Source: Mycocentrospora acerina
Taxonomy: Eukaryota > Ascomycota > Dothideomycetes > Pleosporales
Reading direction: 5' to 3'
Assembly (NCBI GenBank): GCA_022701365.1
Contig: JAKUHH010000080.1
Coordinates: 684,436-748,435 of the forward strand
DNA length: 64,000 nucleotides
Shown: in pieces, positions 22,340-33,932 of the stretch
Layout of the letters: every line of letters begins with the position of its first letter
How positions within the stretch are numbered: the first letter of the stretch is position 1
Position numbers and translations under genes: made by a program
The notes under the pieces: generated by a model
Told to the model about the DNA's origin: nothing
Databases searched by the model: none
The model's input: the letters and a program-made list of their open reading frames with translations, nothing else

Positions 22340-25153
22340 CGCGCGAATCTACACACAATCCTACAGCACCCTGTGTGAAGCTTCCGACAAGGGGTTGAGC
22401 TTAGCGAAGGTCGGCAATGGAGTCGCAGATCAAGTGATAAAAGCGACAGCAAGCGTTCAAGAATTGCAGCGCGGTAAGCTGGGAGTTGTTGTTGTTTTCG
22501 AAGAACCTGGTTGAGAGCTTCCCAGCCAATCCTTGGCCAATCGCGGTGCACGTGTAACACCTTCCCTGCAGCGTCATAGCTGCGCACAGACTTTCATCTC
22601 ACATGTCGGCGAAGCTGCTCTCAACAGTATGAGTGGCTTGGAATTTCTTTTGCCGAGAACAATTGTTTACTTAAGAAATGATCCGGCATCAACCCCAAGT
22701 ATCGCTGAACCGTAACCCAAACTAACTAGTACGACTATGTTCATGTTAATGTTCATGATTATGTCGCTCGGAAAACATACAAGGTGCCTGGACTGTCAAT
22801 GTGTTATTGTGTTCTTAAGCAATTCCTTTTCGAGCAAAGACAAAGAAAGAAAAAACTATTCTTTTTTACGAGATTTCCAAAACCTCATCTCCCCAAGCTG
22901 GATGAGTCGAAAGGGACCCGTTGGCGAGTCAACAGAATAGGCTCCGATCCAATAACTTGATGCAAAAATGATCATAAGTGGAACTTCGCGCCGCGCTGCA
23001 CAGCTTTTCACTATTCTGTAGATATCCAAGTCTGACCTTCAATGTATGAGTTGTACGCCACTTCACTAGGTCACGAGCACGTCAGACTGATAGATTTAGC
23101 CACCTAAAAAAGTATATCGGAAGGTATATAGTACCACTTTCTCATGAGGCAATAGATAGGGTCCTTGCTGAACAAAGACCCAGTTTTGTTTATGCAGACA
23201 GACATCGTCACAAACCACTGTCGCAGACCAGGTAAATATAGACGTTGGTCGTACACTCAAGGAATCTTTTTTCAAAGCCATTGCATTTTCAGAAGTACAA
23301 GCTTTCATTAGGTTGAAAACAAGACTATGTACTCACACAGGTGAGCTGCCTGTTGAGCACAGAGGGCCGCTTCAAACGACAGGTCGTACTGGTCGGTAGC
23401 TACTACATAGCGACAACGGATACACAGTACCTTGTCAAATCAAAGGTTAACAAGGTTGGGAAATTTTGTACAAGTGTGTAAGGCGCTGACAATTGGTAAG
23501 AGAGAGCCATTGGCATGGTACTATTGGTTAGTGTTTATCCCGAAAACAAAGATTGGTATTATGATATTATCGCGGCGGGAGGTGGCTGGGCAAGGCTGCG
23601 ATAGCCGAGAGAGATGCGGAACTCATGGAACAAATCCTGCTAAGCATGGGTCTAGGAGCTTAAAACCAACCCCCGACAAAAGTGGGCTGCATGATTACGA
23701 TGTTCACATCCGTGTAAACAGTTGAACATCGCTCCCCTTTGCATCCCTAATTTCAGGTCTTGTGATAAGTTGGATCAGGACAAGAGATTGAACGGATGTA
23801 CAGGTGGGGCGGTCTTGCGCAAGTAGCAGATTACGGTGTTACCTTCAAGTCAATGTTTTTACTTGAACTAGAGATTGTGGCTGTACAATTCTCGCCTCGC
23901 TTTTCTTCGACACAATCTCAAAGTCAGAAGACATGACTTAATTTCTGTGCTGACATCACACATCGAAGGACCAGCCACGAAAGCACCACAGCAGTCTGTC
24001 GTAGTCCATTAATTAAAGGGAGAGGAGGCTTGTGTTGCTTGAATGCGAAAAACAACCCCGACGTGATAATACCCGCCTCCTCGAGATATTGGGTCCAGCA
24101 TTTGAGGCTGCAACCCGAACTAGCTTGGTGGCGGCGAATTTGAGTACGTAAAGTAGGACAGTGGTGCGTTAAACAGACGTTGAGTAGGTTGTGCATAAGT
24201 TTTGGTGGAGAGGCAGGCGATCTGCGGGCAAACTTTACTGAAACGGCGCTAGGCCGGCTCGTGTTGCCTACCAGCCACCCATCAGATCCCCACACTCTGA
24301 CGTCTCTCCAGCAGCAGACAGGGTGTTTCCATTTTCCAATCAACAAACACTCAGCCGCAATGTCTGACACTCAGCTTGCTCAGTTTCGTAGCCTGGCGGA
24401 AAAGACCATCTGCGAAAAGTGGCGGGTATTGTGGAACTGGACCCTGATGGCTTTTCACCAGCATGCGGAGTGACGCTTCGTGTCATACCACTCGCGGCTC
24501 TTCGACGACTATTTCAACGCTATTGCTGCCGCGACCCAGCCCCAGAGCTGGACCTGCGTCTATGCTCACAAACGTTACTTGTGATTGGTGCAACCGCCTG
24601 GATGTGCGTGTTTTCCGCGCTCAATGTGCACGCTCCTTGTCCAAACATCGGGCCGCCGACAAGGCGTTGGTGTGAGGAAATCTCTTTTGGGTGCTGTTAT
24701 ATGTGCCTTGCCCAGCCTGCTCTGTGTCGCACCTATATCTCTATTCAACACTGCTGTCCCATTCAGTAGTAACTATCATCGATTTCCCAAGAAGTGCCTG
24801 GAGCCCATTGCCTGTTTGGGAGTTCACTTTCCTGGCTACACAACATCCCTACGCTTGAGAGGCACGGCCACAAAACGGGTGAAATTGCTGGTGACCTTGT
24901 CGTTTGTCATCGCTCCAACCCTACGTGTGACGTATCACGGTCGCGTCGCTCTTTCCTCGTCGACCTTTTAAGCAGCTACGGCTGATCAAACAACCATCCA
25001 TCTACGCAACAATCCTCCTCCATCTCGACCACCACGGCGATTGAGTACCTTTCATTCGTTCCTTGTTTGGCTCAGGCTATCCGATCATTCGACCTCATTG
25101 ATTCATCAGTTAAATTACATACTCGTTAATCTGTTGTCGACGACCACCTCACT
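22340..25153. other. long intergenic region, possible gene relic near 24.4 kb
   Basis: The first 250 bp are the vtc4 promoter. The rest is gene-poor. At 24360-24583 a plus-strand frame beginning MSDTQLAQFRSLAEKTIC is interrupted by one TGA and resumes in the same frame with protein-like sequence (FVSYHSRLFDDYFNAIAAAT); see findings. Otherwise nothing is recognised. Confidence 0.4.
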
Positions 25154-27494
25154 ATGAAGAATTCTGTTCTGTCTGCCCTTGCCGGCCTTGCCACGATTGT
25201 TGGCTCAGCTCCAACTCCCACCTCGCCTCAAGTTCAATCTCACATCAAGGCCCGTCAAGGGACTGGCACTTCGACTGCGCCATGTGCCCAGGTCTCGCAA
25301 TTTATGTACGGTAACGGAACCACGGTGGTTCAGCGTCAAGTGCCTGCAAAAATCGCATTTGATTGCATCAACAGTGTGCCGTTCAACGCGACGTCGGCTA
25401 AAAGGCTCATCCCCGCTCTTCGACCTTACATCAACTGGCAGAGTACACTCGCTACGTTGAAGAACCCTCCAGCCGAATACGCGGATAAGGTCCAACCACC
25501 AGTTGATATCCTTGGCGGCCTCAGCAAGATTGAAGCTGATATTGATGCCGGTCGTTTCACAAGCGAGTATGACTTTGGCTGGACCCTCTACACTCTGATC
25601 CAATCAGCCCACGATGGCCACTTTTCTTACGTCCCAGACTCTGTCAGTGCGATCTTCTCGTGGGGCCGTTCGGTTCCGCTGGTTTCTGTTTCCGAGGACG
25701 GGATTCAGCTGCCTGCTGTATTTGCCTATGAGGATGTTCTGGGCCTGCAGTTCAAGAATATCTCGTACACACCATCCCCAATCGTCCAAATTGACGATAT
25801 GGAGGCTGCAAAGTTTCTGGAGAGCCTTAGCCAGTACGGTTCATTACAGGACCGTGATGCACTGTACAACAACGTTTTCTATGAGCTGGCCCAGATTGGT
25901 TTGGCCGATTCCGGATCTGGAACTGGAATGTTCACTGGTGGAGGTCGCGGGCGTTGGGTATATCCAGGAGGTACTACAACGCTGAAATTTGCCAACGGTA
26001 CTGAGCGCACGTTGCAAAACTACGCTACGGTGATCAACAACTTTCGTGGTATCAATTCCGGCGAAGACTTGGCAAGCAAGTGGTTTAGCTGGGGTTCCGA
26101 TGCAGACGCAACTGTCCTATCACCAACGGACCTGAGTTCCAGCTCGCCGATTTCAATTGCTGCTGACGACATCGCTGTTGCTGCTGCACCTGGGTATCCC
26201 ACGCCTCTTGTTGCTGGGCCCTTCAACCTTATCAACGCATTTTTCATCGATGCTCCTGGGTATGAAGATGTTGCGGTACTGCAAGTTCCAAACTTTGTAG
26301 GTATGGCTTCTGCGCAAGCTCGTTTCCAGCAAACCACCCAGGAATTTATACCCAAAGCGCTAGCTGCGGGCAAGACAAAGTTAATCATCGACTTACAAGC
26401 CAATGGAGGTGGAACTATCATGCAGGGCTATGATCTGTTCAAGCAGCTTTTCCCAGATATCGATCCCTACGGTGCCAACCGATACCGTGCAACTGAGGCC
26501 CTTGACCTTATTGGCCAGGCGTACAGTGCATATGGATCTCAACTCCCTCGAATTCCAGGCAAGAATAGGACAGCCGAAGCGGTTCAGTCCTCGTACTTTG
26601 ACTATCACACTGATATGACTGTCGATGGAAAGTCGTTTTCGTCCTGGGCAGAGAAATTTGGGCCAGTGGAAACGAATGGAGGTACGTTGCTTCTCAGATA
26701 CGAAATGTCTCTTGCGTGGTTACTAACTAAAGGTAGAAAAATTCACCACGTCCAACCGCTGGAATCTCTCCGATGTTTACATTCCCTATATTTCTGGCGG
26801 TATTGCTATTACTGGATACGGAAATCTCTCCAATATTACAGGTCCTCCGAAATTCAAGCCTGAGAACATTGTCCTATTGACAGACGGTTATTGCGCTTCA
26901 ACTTGCTCCATATTCAGTGAGCTCATGACAAAACAGGCTGGTGTGAAAACTATTGCTATGGGTGGTCGCAGCAATAAGAACCCCATTCAGGCCATTGGCG
27001 GAGTAAAGGGGGTGAACAACTACCAATTTGGTTACGTTCAGTCTCTCGTCCAACGAGCTGTCATCATAAGTCCGGAACTGGCAAACTCCACTCTACGACG
27101 TGATTATTATAGCGACATACCATTCAACCGTGGTGGCGGGTCTATGGCTGTCAACGTTCGAGACGGACTCCTTCTTAACGACACTTCGGGCACCGCGTTA
27201 CAATTCATCTACGAGGAAGCAAATTGCCGTCTCTTTTACACGCCCGAGATGACAGTCGATATCACATCTGTCTGGAGGGCAGCTGCCGATGCACAGTGGG
27301 GCAACAACGGCAAGTGTATCTCCGCAGGCTACAGCCACAAGCGTGGCGCCTACGAGGTGACGTCGAAGCTGAACCCGAGGGGACTTGGGGTCTCGCGAGT
27401 TGCCGCCATGAAGCAGGTGAAGGCGTTCGAAGATACTTTCTCTCTGGAGACTCACAGCAACAAGATGAGCGGCGATGGCTTCATGCAGCCGTAA
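25154..27494 (+). CDS. secreted S41-type (tail-specific) peptidase-like protein
   Basis: Two exons, 25154-26681 and 26737-27494, give 761 residues; the 55-nt intron contains a perfect TACTAAC branch site. A signal peptide (MKNSVLSALAGLATIVGSAP) precedes a fungal N-terminal region with paired cysteines (APCAQVSQF, FDCINSVPFN). It then carries the PDZ-like/core S41 fold: VAVLQVPNFVG, KLIIDLQANGGGTIMQGYDL (the usual D..N.GG segment) and VLLTDGYCASTCSIFSELM, whose Ser after Ala-Ser/Thr-Cys is the likely nucleophile. The family's Ser/Lys dyad usually places the Lys some 25 residues on; KTIAMGGRSNKN is the matching segment. The length fits fungal CPAF-like S41 proteins. Substrate unknown; the genomic context gives no clue. 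Confidence 0.85.
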
Positions 27495-28692
27495 GAGAGG
27501 AAGGCACGGAAGCGTTTGCTATGCCTTTGCGAAGACACAAGGTATTTTTCTGTACAATATTTTAGTTCACAATACTGGGTTTAGGGCGTGAGAAGACTAG
27601 ACGGCATCGCTGAAGAGTGTCTGTCGTGATGAAGCAGCCATCTGCTGGTGCAGATATGACGACAAAAAGGGGCATCCCCCGTGACATGATTATGATGAAA
27701 GACTTAGCATAGCAAATAATGAGTACAAAGCTACGATGCAGACATTTGCCACTTGCCATATGCGTTTACCAACCGTCATGCTCGCATACTAGTTCTCGTT
27801 CGTCACCTCGAAATAGCAGATGAGCTAGCTGTCTAAGATGTCACGAAGTGGTTCTGAAAAGCTTCGTTGATGTCACTATTTATAGAACCAAATGATCTAC
27901 CAGAAGGTAACGTCAATCCACAGTCGTCGATCCTTTTTCAAACATAGCAACATCAATATCCCGACTAAGGGTTAAGAATTTCCCTCGTGCCTGACATCAT
28001 GCTGCCTACCTAGTCAAGCCAGCTGCCAACTCGTGGATTTGGCAGGGGACAGCCTCGGAACACGAGAACGTCATCTCGGGCAAACCTTGAGTATCCCCAC
28101 TCTTTTACTAGACTGCCCCGAAATCCCGAGTCCTTGCTCATTGTTACCACAACAAAAAACCATTGCAATGCAACGTTGCGACAAGGCTTGTTGTTAGAAC
28201 CACCAAATACTTGCCCTGCATCTGTGGCGGCGAATCGCATCGAGCAAGCCTCTGGTGGCGTTGGTTAAGCTCGCGATTAACCCCAAAGCGTTATGGATTT
28301 TTTTTAGGGAGGATGCGGCCCGCTGCAGGGAATTAATTGCGTCAATGCGGTGGTATTTTGGTAGTGGAAGGTACGGATGCAGAATATGGGCACGGTTGTT
28401 CATTAGGGAATACTGATCGCTGGTAAGGTGAGGTCATGCGTTGATGTAAGTTTAAGTAGGTCTTTACTCGCTTCCTCCTTTCCGTCTACTCGCTCGCTTC
28501 TATTGCTCTGTGGTTACTTCTTCGGTCGTATCGGAGATTTTTTTGGGCTACCTGGTCAACGACATCGCATATTCTTTCCTGGATTGATTGCAGCATTTCA
28601 CCAGGGGCTTGCGACGTTTTCTTCAAAACAGCTTTGCGAGTTTCGTTCTCTGTCAAAGCCATTTTCTTCCCTCGTCAACTATTTCGCTCACT
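27495..28692. other. intergenic region upstream of CBM18-AA7 oxidase
   Basis: The 3' flank of the S41 gene and the promoter of the oxidase. No gene or repeat was recognised. Confidence 0.45.
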
Positions 28693-30449
28693 ATGAAGCT
28701 TATATTCTCTTTAACGGCAGGTCTGCTCTCTGCGGGCCTAGCAGCATCGCAAAAAGTCTCTACAGATGGATCTTGCGGCGGAACGAATGGCCTTACCTGC
28801 CTAGGGTCTGGCTTTGGTGATTGTTGCTCACAGTACGGATGGTGTGGGTCATCGAGTGATGCGTACTGCGGCCAAGGGTGTCAGTCTGGCTTTGGGAAGT
28901 GCACTGGTTCCTCGACTACCTCTACTGCTCGCACATCTTCCACAACTCAGACTTCGGCTGCTACTCCGCTGCCATCAGGATCGAACTCTGCTAAGGAGTG
29001 TCTGAATGGAAAAAATGTTCCCTACAAGATGTCCTCTGACGCCGACTTTGCTGAGCTTACCGAGCCATACAACCTCCGCATTCCTTACACCCCTGCGGTA
29101 GTGGTGGTTCCTACTACCAACCAGCACGTTCAAGATGCTGTCATCTGTGCCGGTCAAAGTGGTCTGAAGGTCCAGGCTAAGTCGGGCGGTCACTCTTACG
29201 CCAACTTTGGCAACGGTGGAAAGGACGGATCGTTGAGTGAGTGGTTTCCAGATTATGATAGAGTAACCATTAATGAGTTCCAGTAATCAACCTTCAGTCT
29301 CTTCAGACCATCAAATTGGACCAGGCTAGTGGCATCGCCACTGTCGGTGGTGGCGTGCGACTGGGCAACCTTGCAGACGGTATCTTCACTCAAGGCAAGG
29401 CTGCTGTTTCTCACGGCACATGTCCTGGTGTTGGAATCGGTGGACACTACACCCACGGTGGCTACAGCCATACTTCCCGCAATTTTGGTCTTGCCATGGA
29501 CCAGATCGTCGCTGCAGACGTTGTACTTGCAGATGGCAAGCTCATCAAGGCATCGCAAAATGAGAACGCTGAGATCTTCTGGGCGATTCGTGGAGCCGCA
29601 GAGTACTTTGGCATTGTCACCCAATTCTATCTCCAAACCCGCGCTGCACCAGACAACATCACCTACTTTGCATTCCCGCTCTCCAGTGTGTGGAATGACA
29701 AGAACACATTCACAAATTCCTTCCTACATATTCAGGACTTTGCTACGAACTCATCCGTTGTGGACGACCGTATCTCCTTTGGAATCTACCTCGACGGCTA
29801 TGGCACGTTTTCCCTCAGTGGCGCTTTCTTCGGCAGCGTAGATGAGTTCAACGCCAATATCAAGCCTGAGCTTCTCCGTAACCTGCCATCACCTACCACC
29901 AGCACTGTAAAGTCCTACAGCTGGTACGACTACCTCGTCCTTGTCTCGGGCGAAAACACCATCAAGGTACCCACCACAGGTTACGATGAGCACGACAACT
30001 TCTTTGCGAAGTCGCTCACTGTCCCCGAAGCCGACGGTCTTAGCGCAGCCTCTCTGAATGCCTTCTACGACTACATCAAGAGTGGCACCTCGGTCGATTT
30101 CTACGTCATCATCAACCTGTACGGCGGCCCTGGATCTGCCATTAACTCCAAGGACACGGATTTCGCCGCATACAAAGATCGCGACAGCCTCTGGGTATTC
30201 CAGAACTGGGGGTACACAAGCGGGAATGGAGACGCGGTGTCGTTTATTAACGGTTTAAACAGCGCCGTTGTAAATGCGCAGCCACAGACCAACTTTGGCG
30301 CGTATTTGAACTATGTTGATGCGAGCTTGGACGCAGACGCAGCGCACATGGTGTACTACGGCGATGCGCTGTATGCGAGGTTAGCGGCGCTGAAGAAGAC
30401 TGTGGACCCTGGGAATGTGTTCTGGAATCCCCAGGGCATTAGCGCCTAG
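28693..30449 (+). CDS. chitin-binding (CBM18) AA7 FAD oxidase, glucooligosaccharide-oxidase-like
   Basis: Two exons, 28693-29236 and 29284-30449 (47-nt intron), give 569 residues. A signal peptide (LIFSLTAGLLSAGLA) is followed by one eight-cysteine hevein-like CBM18 module (from CGGTNGLTCLGSGFGDCCS to GFGKC, about residues 27-70) and a Ser/Thr linker. The FAD_binding_4 domain carries KSGGHSYANFG, whose His is one flavin attachment site. HGTCPGVGIGGHYTHGG provides the Cys for the second bond, so the flavin is probably bicovalent. The BBE C-terminus is YYGDALYARLAALKKTVDPG. Enzymes of this type oxidise oligosaccharide reducing ends and release H2O2. The CBM18 suggests chitin or chito-oligosaccharides as target, which is inference. 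The start at 28693 is chosen because the signal peptide begins there. Confidence 0.9.
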
Positions 30450-30777
30450 ACGGTGTGGTGGTATTTTGTGCTTTCTCGAATGGGTTTGTTGTGCATCATG
30501 TGGCGTTTTGGCGGTTGGCATGGCACTTTTTATAGAGCGCGAGAAAAGGATGTGGCGTTTTTAAAAAGAAGCAGTTGATAGAGCGCTCAACCAGCTGTAG
30601 TTTCTAGTGATAGTAATCAATACTCATAATACTTATTGCTTTCGTGCGCACCTGTACTTGATTGAGTGTTGACAGAGAGGGAATCGTTAGCAATACCAGG
30701 TAGGTCTACGAAGAGCCGCAAGATTGCTTAAACAGTACCAACAGGGATTTTCACTGGCCACCTTTCTCGAATGTTTA
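30450..30777. other. convergent 3' flanks
   Basis: Short AT-rich spacer between the convergent ends of the oxidase and the tail-anchored protein gene. Nothing else is seen. Confidence 0.45.
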
Positions 30778-31432
30778 TTACCGTTTGATTACCGGTAATA
30801 GGAGAGAGAAAAGTAAATAAACCGTCGCAAAAAGAATCATGCTCCTCGTTGTCCCCTTCCTCACCCACCGGCCCGTCTCTGCCCACCCCTTCAGCCTGCC
30901 GACAATATTCCGCCGAAACCCCGTCCACCAGGCTAGTCCCATCATCACGTGCGCCACTAGCCTGCCAAGCCCGCATGAGGGTATATAAGCCTCTCGTCGC
31001 GCAACCTCTTACAAGGCATACTTACCTTCTTGGGATCACTGAGCTCAAGCTTTCAGTCGATCTGCTTGGATCTGCTTCATTGTACAGCGAGGACAGGTCT
31101 GAGTATGAATCTCCTTCGGGGGCTTCACTGGGGCAATTTTTGCTGGACTGCTTGTCGTCAAGACGCGCTTTTTCATTGATTCTGTTGCCGTGAGGCGATG
31201 GGTTGAGGAAGGAGTTTTTGTGTGAAGATTGTGACTGTGGAATGTTTGGGGAGGCGAAGACTCGCGAATGAGCATCGCGTGTCGCTTCAAGGCTACGGTC
31301 ATGTTCTGCAATCATGTTCTTCTGGTTCAGGCTGGGAGACGCGTGACTTGGATGTTGTCGCGTTGTTGCGATGTCTAGGCCGAAGCAGGACACGTGCTTT
31401 GCAAAGACATGTTGTATGTCAGTGAGATGCAT
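30778..31432 (-). CDS. predicted tail-anchored small protein, uncharacterised
   Basis: Exon 1 (31432-31026) and exon 2 (30961-30778) join across a 64-nt intron (GTAAGT...GGCAG) that splits an Arg codon, giving 196 residues. The first 135 residues are hydrophilic and Ser-rich (SEAPEGDSYSDLSSLYNEAD, STESLSSVIPRR). Exon 2 adds a basic, Trp-containing amphipathic stretch (LAWWTGFRRNIVGRLKGWAE) and ends with a single hydrophobic span, MILFATVYLLFSLLLPVIKR, directly before the stop. That is the layout of a C-tail-anchored membrane protein with a short basic lumenal end. An internal ATG at 31315 may be the true start. I do not recognise the family. Support comes from the clean splice sites and from the ordered C-terminus appearing only after splicing. 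Confidence 0.55.
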
Positions 31433-31861
31433 TCGTTCGCATGTCGATTTGTACTGTTTATCTACGTCTATTTTTATTTATTGCACGTCGTATGTAGTTG
31501 CTCGTGGCGAGGCTGCTCGATTGAGCTTTCTTACGAGCCTTGTTTCTAAAAAGCCAGCAAAGGCAGATGGTCTTCCTGGCATCAAAGTGTTCTTGTATAA
31601 AGACCAAGCATATAGTGCACAACTGTTCACGCTTCTCAGCACCCAGTACACCCTAAGCTGGACAATCTCAGCTACCTGTAGCTCTCTCATCGCGTCGTTG
31701 GCGAGGCGACGAGGACAGCGTAACGCAGGTTCATCCTTTGACGTGTTTCTCTCACGAGGACGCTCTCTGCTGGCCAGTCCTATCTTGTAGTGGTGTCGTG
31801 TAGCATAGAGCTCATCCATCGTGTTTGTCTTCATACCACATTACATGCATCACTCGTGTCT
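31433..31861. other. intergenic
   Basis: Upstream of the tail-anchored protein gene and downstream of the release-factor gene. No recognisable feature. Confidence 0.4.
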
Positions 31862-32449
31862 TCATCCACCTACCGCCTTGCCTGTCCCTTCAATATGTGT
31901 ATGTTCGGTGTGACTGGCATGTCCTCCCTCTGCATCTGTATGCTCCACTTGATTCCCACTCTCCTGCTCCACGCCATCCTCGCCCCCCTCCTCAGCATCC
32001 TTTCCTTCCAATGCGCGATACTTTCTCCTTCTCTTCTTCTCTGCGCTCTTCTTCTTCTTACTGGCTTCTCTCGCCCTAACCCTCGTCCTCGCATCATCCC
32101 CCAGCGTTGCCTCCTCAATCCGGTCCTGCAGTATCCTCCTTGCCATCTTGCGATTCAACTCCCTGCTCCGCGTGTCCTGGTACTTAACCACAATCCCTGT
32201 AGGCAGATGGATGAGCTGCACCGCGGAGGAGGTTTTATTGATCTTTTGCCCGCCCGGCCCACTGCCTTTGAGGAAGTTCTCCACAATCTCCGAGTCGAGG
32301 ATGGGGACGCGCGGGGGAAGTGGCTTGCTGGGGATAGATTTGTTGGCGGGGATGGGGGAGGTTGTGAAGGCGCGGAGGGAGACAGGAAGGAAGCATCGTG
32401 CGGAAGATGTGACCAAGAGAGGGCGGAAGTATGGCAGTGCGAAAGTCAT
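31862..32449 (-). CDS. mitochondrial GGQ release-factor-like protein (MTRFR/Rso55/ICT1 class)
   Basis: Single exon, 195 residues. The start at 32449 gives a mitochondrial-type presequence (MTFALPYFRPLLVTSSARCF, Arg-rich, no acids). The catalytic domain follows: ILDSEIVENFLKGSGPGGQKIN holds the GGQ peptidyl-tRNA hydrolysis motif, then SSAVQLIHLPTGIVVKYQDT and RSRELNRKMARRILQDRIEE. The end is a Lys/Arg-rich helix (KKKKSAEKKRRRKYRALEGK) and a low-complexity acidic tail. There are no codon-recognition domains, so this is the short, codon-independent type that rescues stalled mitochondrial ribosomes (family knowledge). It is divergent to the ssSPT gene. Confidence 0.88.
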   Translation of the reverse strand: MTFALPYFRPLLVTSSARCFLPVSLRAFTTSPIPANKSIPSKPLPPRVPILDSEIVENFLKGSGPGGQKINKTSSAVQLIHLPTGIVVKYQDTRSRELNRKMARRILQDRIEEATLGDDARTRVRAREASKKKKSAEKKRRRKYRALEGKDAEEGGEDGVEQESGNQVEHTDAEGGHASHTEHTHIEGTGKAVGG

Positions 32450-32720
32450 AATGGGAGACGACGTGGAACAAGCACCACAGTTGTGCAAGCAATCATCCAT
32501 AGTATTTCGCCATGATGCGCGCGTCACGAATTCCTCCGACGCGCACCAAATCGCCGAGTCTGTCCCGAAATCCTCCCCCAACCTGACAGCCCGTCATCCC
32601 AGATAATTGCGCGCCTTGTAATCTCCAGATACCACGCCACGCAGTCCCTCGTCCTCGACCCGACGTGCATATACCACGCACGCTTGTTCTCTACACATAA
32701 TCACACACACCTCTCAGTCG
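32450..32720. promoter_or_regulatory. bidirectional promoter, release factor / ssSPT
   Basis: A 271-bp gap between two divergent start codons must hold both promoters. No TATA box or binding site could be assigned with confidence. Confidence 0.5.
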
Positions 32721-33209
32721 ATGCTTGTCGCAGCAATCTTCCTCCTAACCGCCGCATCCGCTCTCCTCGTCGCCGCAATGCTATACCCATCCGCCATGCT
32801 TCGCTGGTTCCAGCGCAAGAAGTACCAATACGAAGTCACCTTCTCGCTGTACATGTTGACCGGGACGGAGAAATTCATCTTCAGTGCGTCATTCCCCATG
32901 CGGCAATACCGCTTCCAGCCAACGACCCCCTTTCCCTCTGGTTGCACACGTCTCGCGCGACATCCAGACATGCGAATCTACGTGTAACCACATACTAACG
33001 ACTTGCTCGCAGACTCTGTCCTCTTCCTCATTCTCTCCCTCCTCGTTATCGCTGCGTCGCTGTATCTCCCTGAACACCTCACCATCATCGCGAACCGCAT
33101 GTTTTACTACGCCTCGGGCAACGAGGATACCATTGCGCAGAAGGCGTCTGAGTACCTGGGGCAAGATGGGTTAGGAGGTGCATTGGCGGGGCATGCGAGG
33201 GAGATATAG
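32721..33209 (+). CDS. small subunit of serine palmitoyltransferase (ssSPT/Tsc3-like)
   Basis: Two exons, 32721-32883 and 33013-33209, joined inside an Asn codon (129-nt intron), give 119 residues. The core WFQRKKYQYEVTFSLYMLTG followed by TEKFIFNSVLFLILSLLVIA has the ssSPT pattern: aromatic-rich YQY, LYML, a WE/TEK turn, FNS, then one membrane span (human family members read YYQYLLVTALYMLEPWER). It activates the Lcb1-Lcb2 enzyme at the ER in the first step of sphingolipid synthesis. The first 20 residues form an additional hydrophobic segment; if translation starts instead at Met26 (32796) the protein would be 94 residues and lack it. The C-terminus is a short hydrophilic tail. Confidence 0.82.
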
Positions 33210-33932
33210 GTCCGCTAGGTCAAGGAGTGCAGGGCTTGAGAGATGGTGCTGCTCTGAAGAAGGAGTAGTAGATGCACTTTTTATGTGTACGTTCAAGCGC
33301 TGAGCAAGCGATGCGAAATGAAGCGTGGTTTTGGAGCGTTGTGTACACTGCGTTCTCTGGGTGGACTAGGAGCTGCTATCATACTGTTGCCTGGTTTCAG
33401 GTGAAGTTACTTTCAGATTTGCATGGCATGGCATGGCGTTTATGGAGGGTTGATTGTAACAGACGTTGCTCTCGAGGAGCTCTGTCTTTGGCTGAGGGCA
33501 TGAATATTGGATACACTGTTTAATCATAATGATTCACTACGCTCAATTTCGGCAGTCGCTGCAAGTCATGACTAAGGTCCGGATAGTTGGGAAGCCTGGC
33601 GTACGTCACTATTGAAAGAACAAAGGTATTCACTATTATCATTGGGTAGAGCTAAATCTAGAACCAGGAAAGCTGACAGGTACCGCCCAAAGCATATGCA
33701 AATGTCGCTGAAAAGAGACACAAAACCCATCCATGTTCATGATATATATATACAGACTATACGGTGTAATTCTGCTGTTGTGATGCAGGTCGCGGCTTGA
33801 TCTTACAGAAGAGTGACGATAGTGAAGGTGTTCCAAAGCAAATACTAGTCGAGGAGGTTCTATTGCGCAGGAGCGCATATCTTGGTGTATGCATGTTGTC
33901 GTAAACAAATGAAATACTGAGCCAACAAGTTA
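33210..33932. other. intergenic
   Basis: 3' flanks of ssSPT (+) and the GH3-like gene (-). Contains three ATGGC-type repeats near 33420-33437 and a TATATATATA run at 33742. No gene is recognised. Confidence 0.45.
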
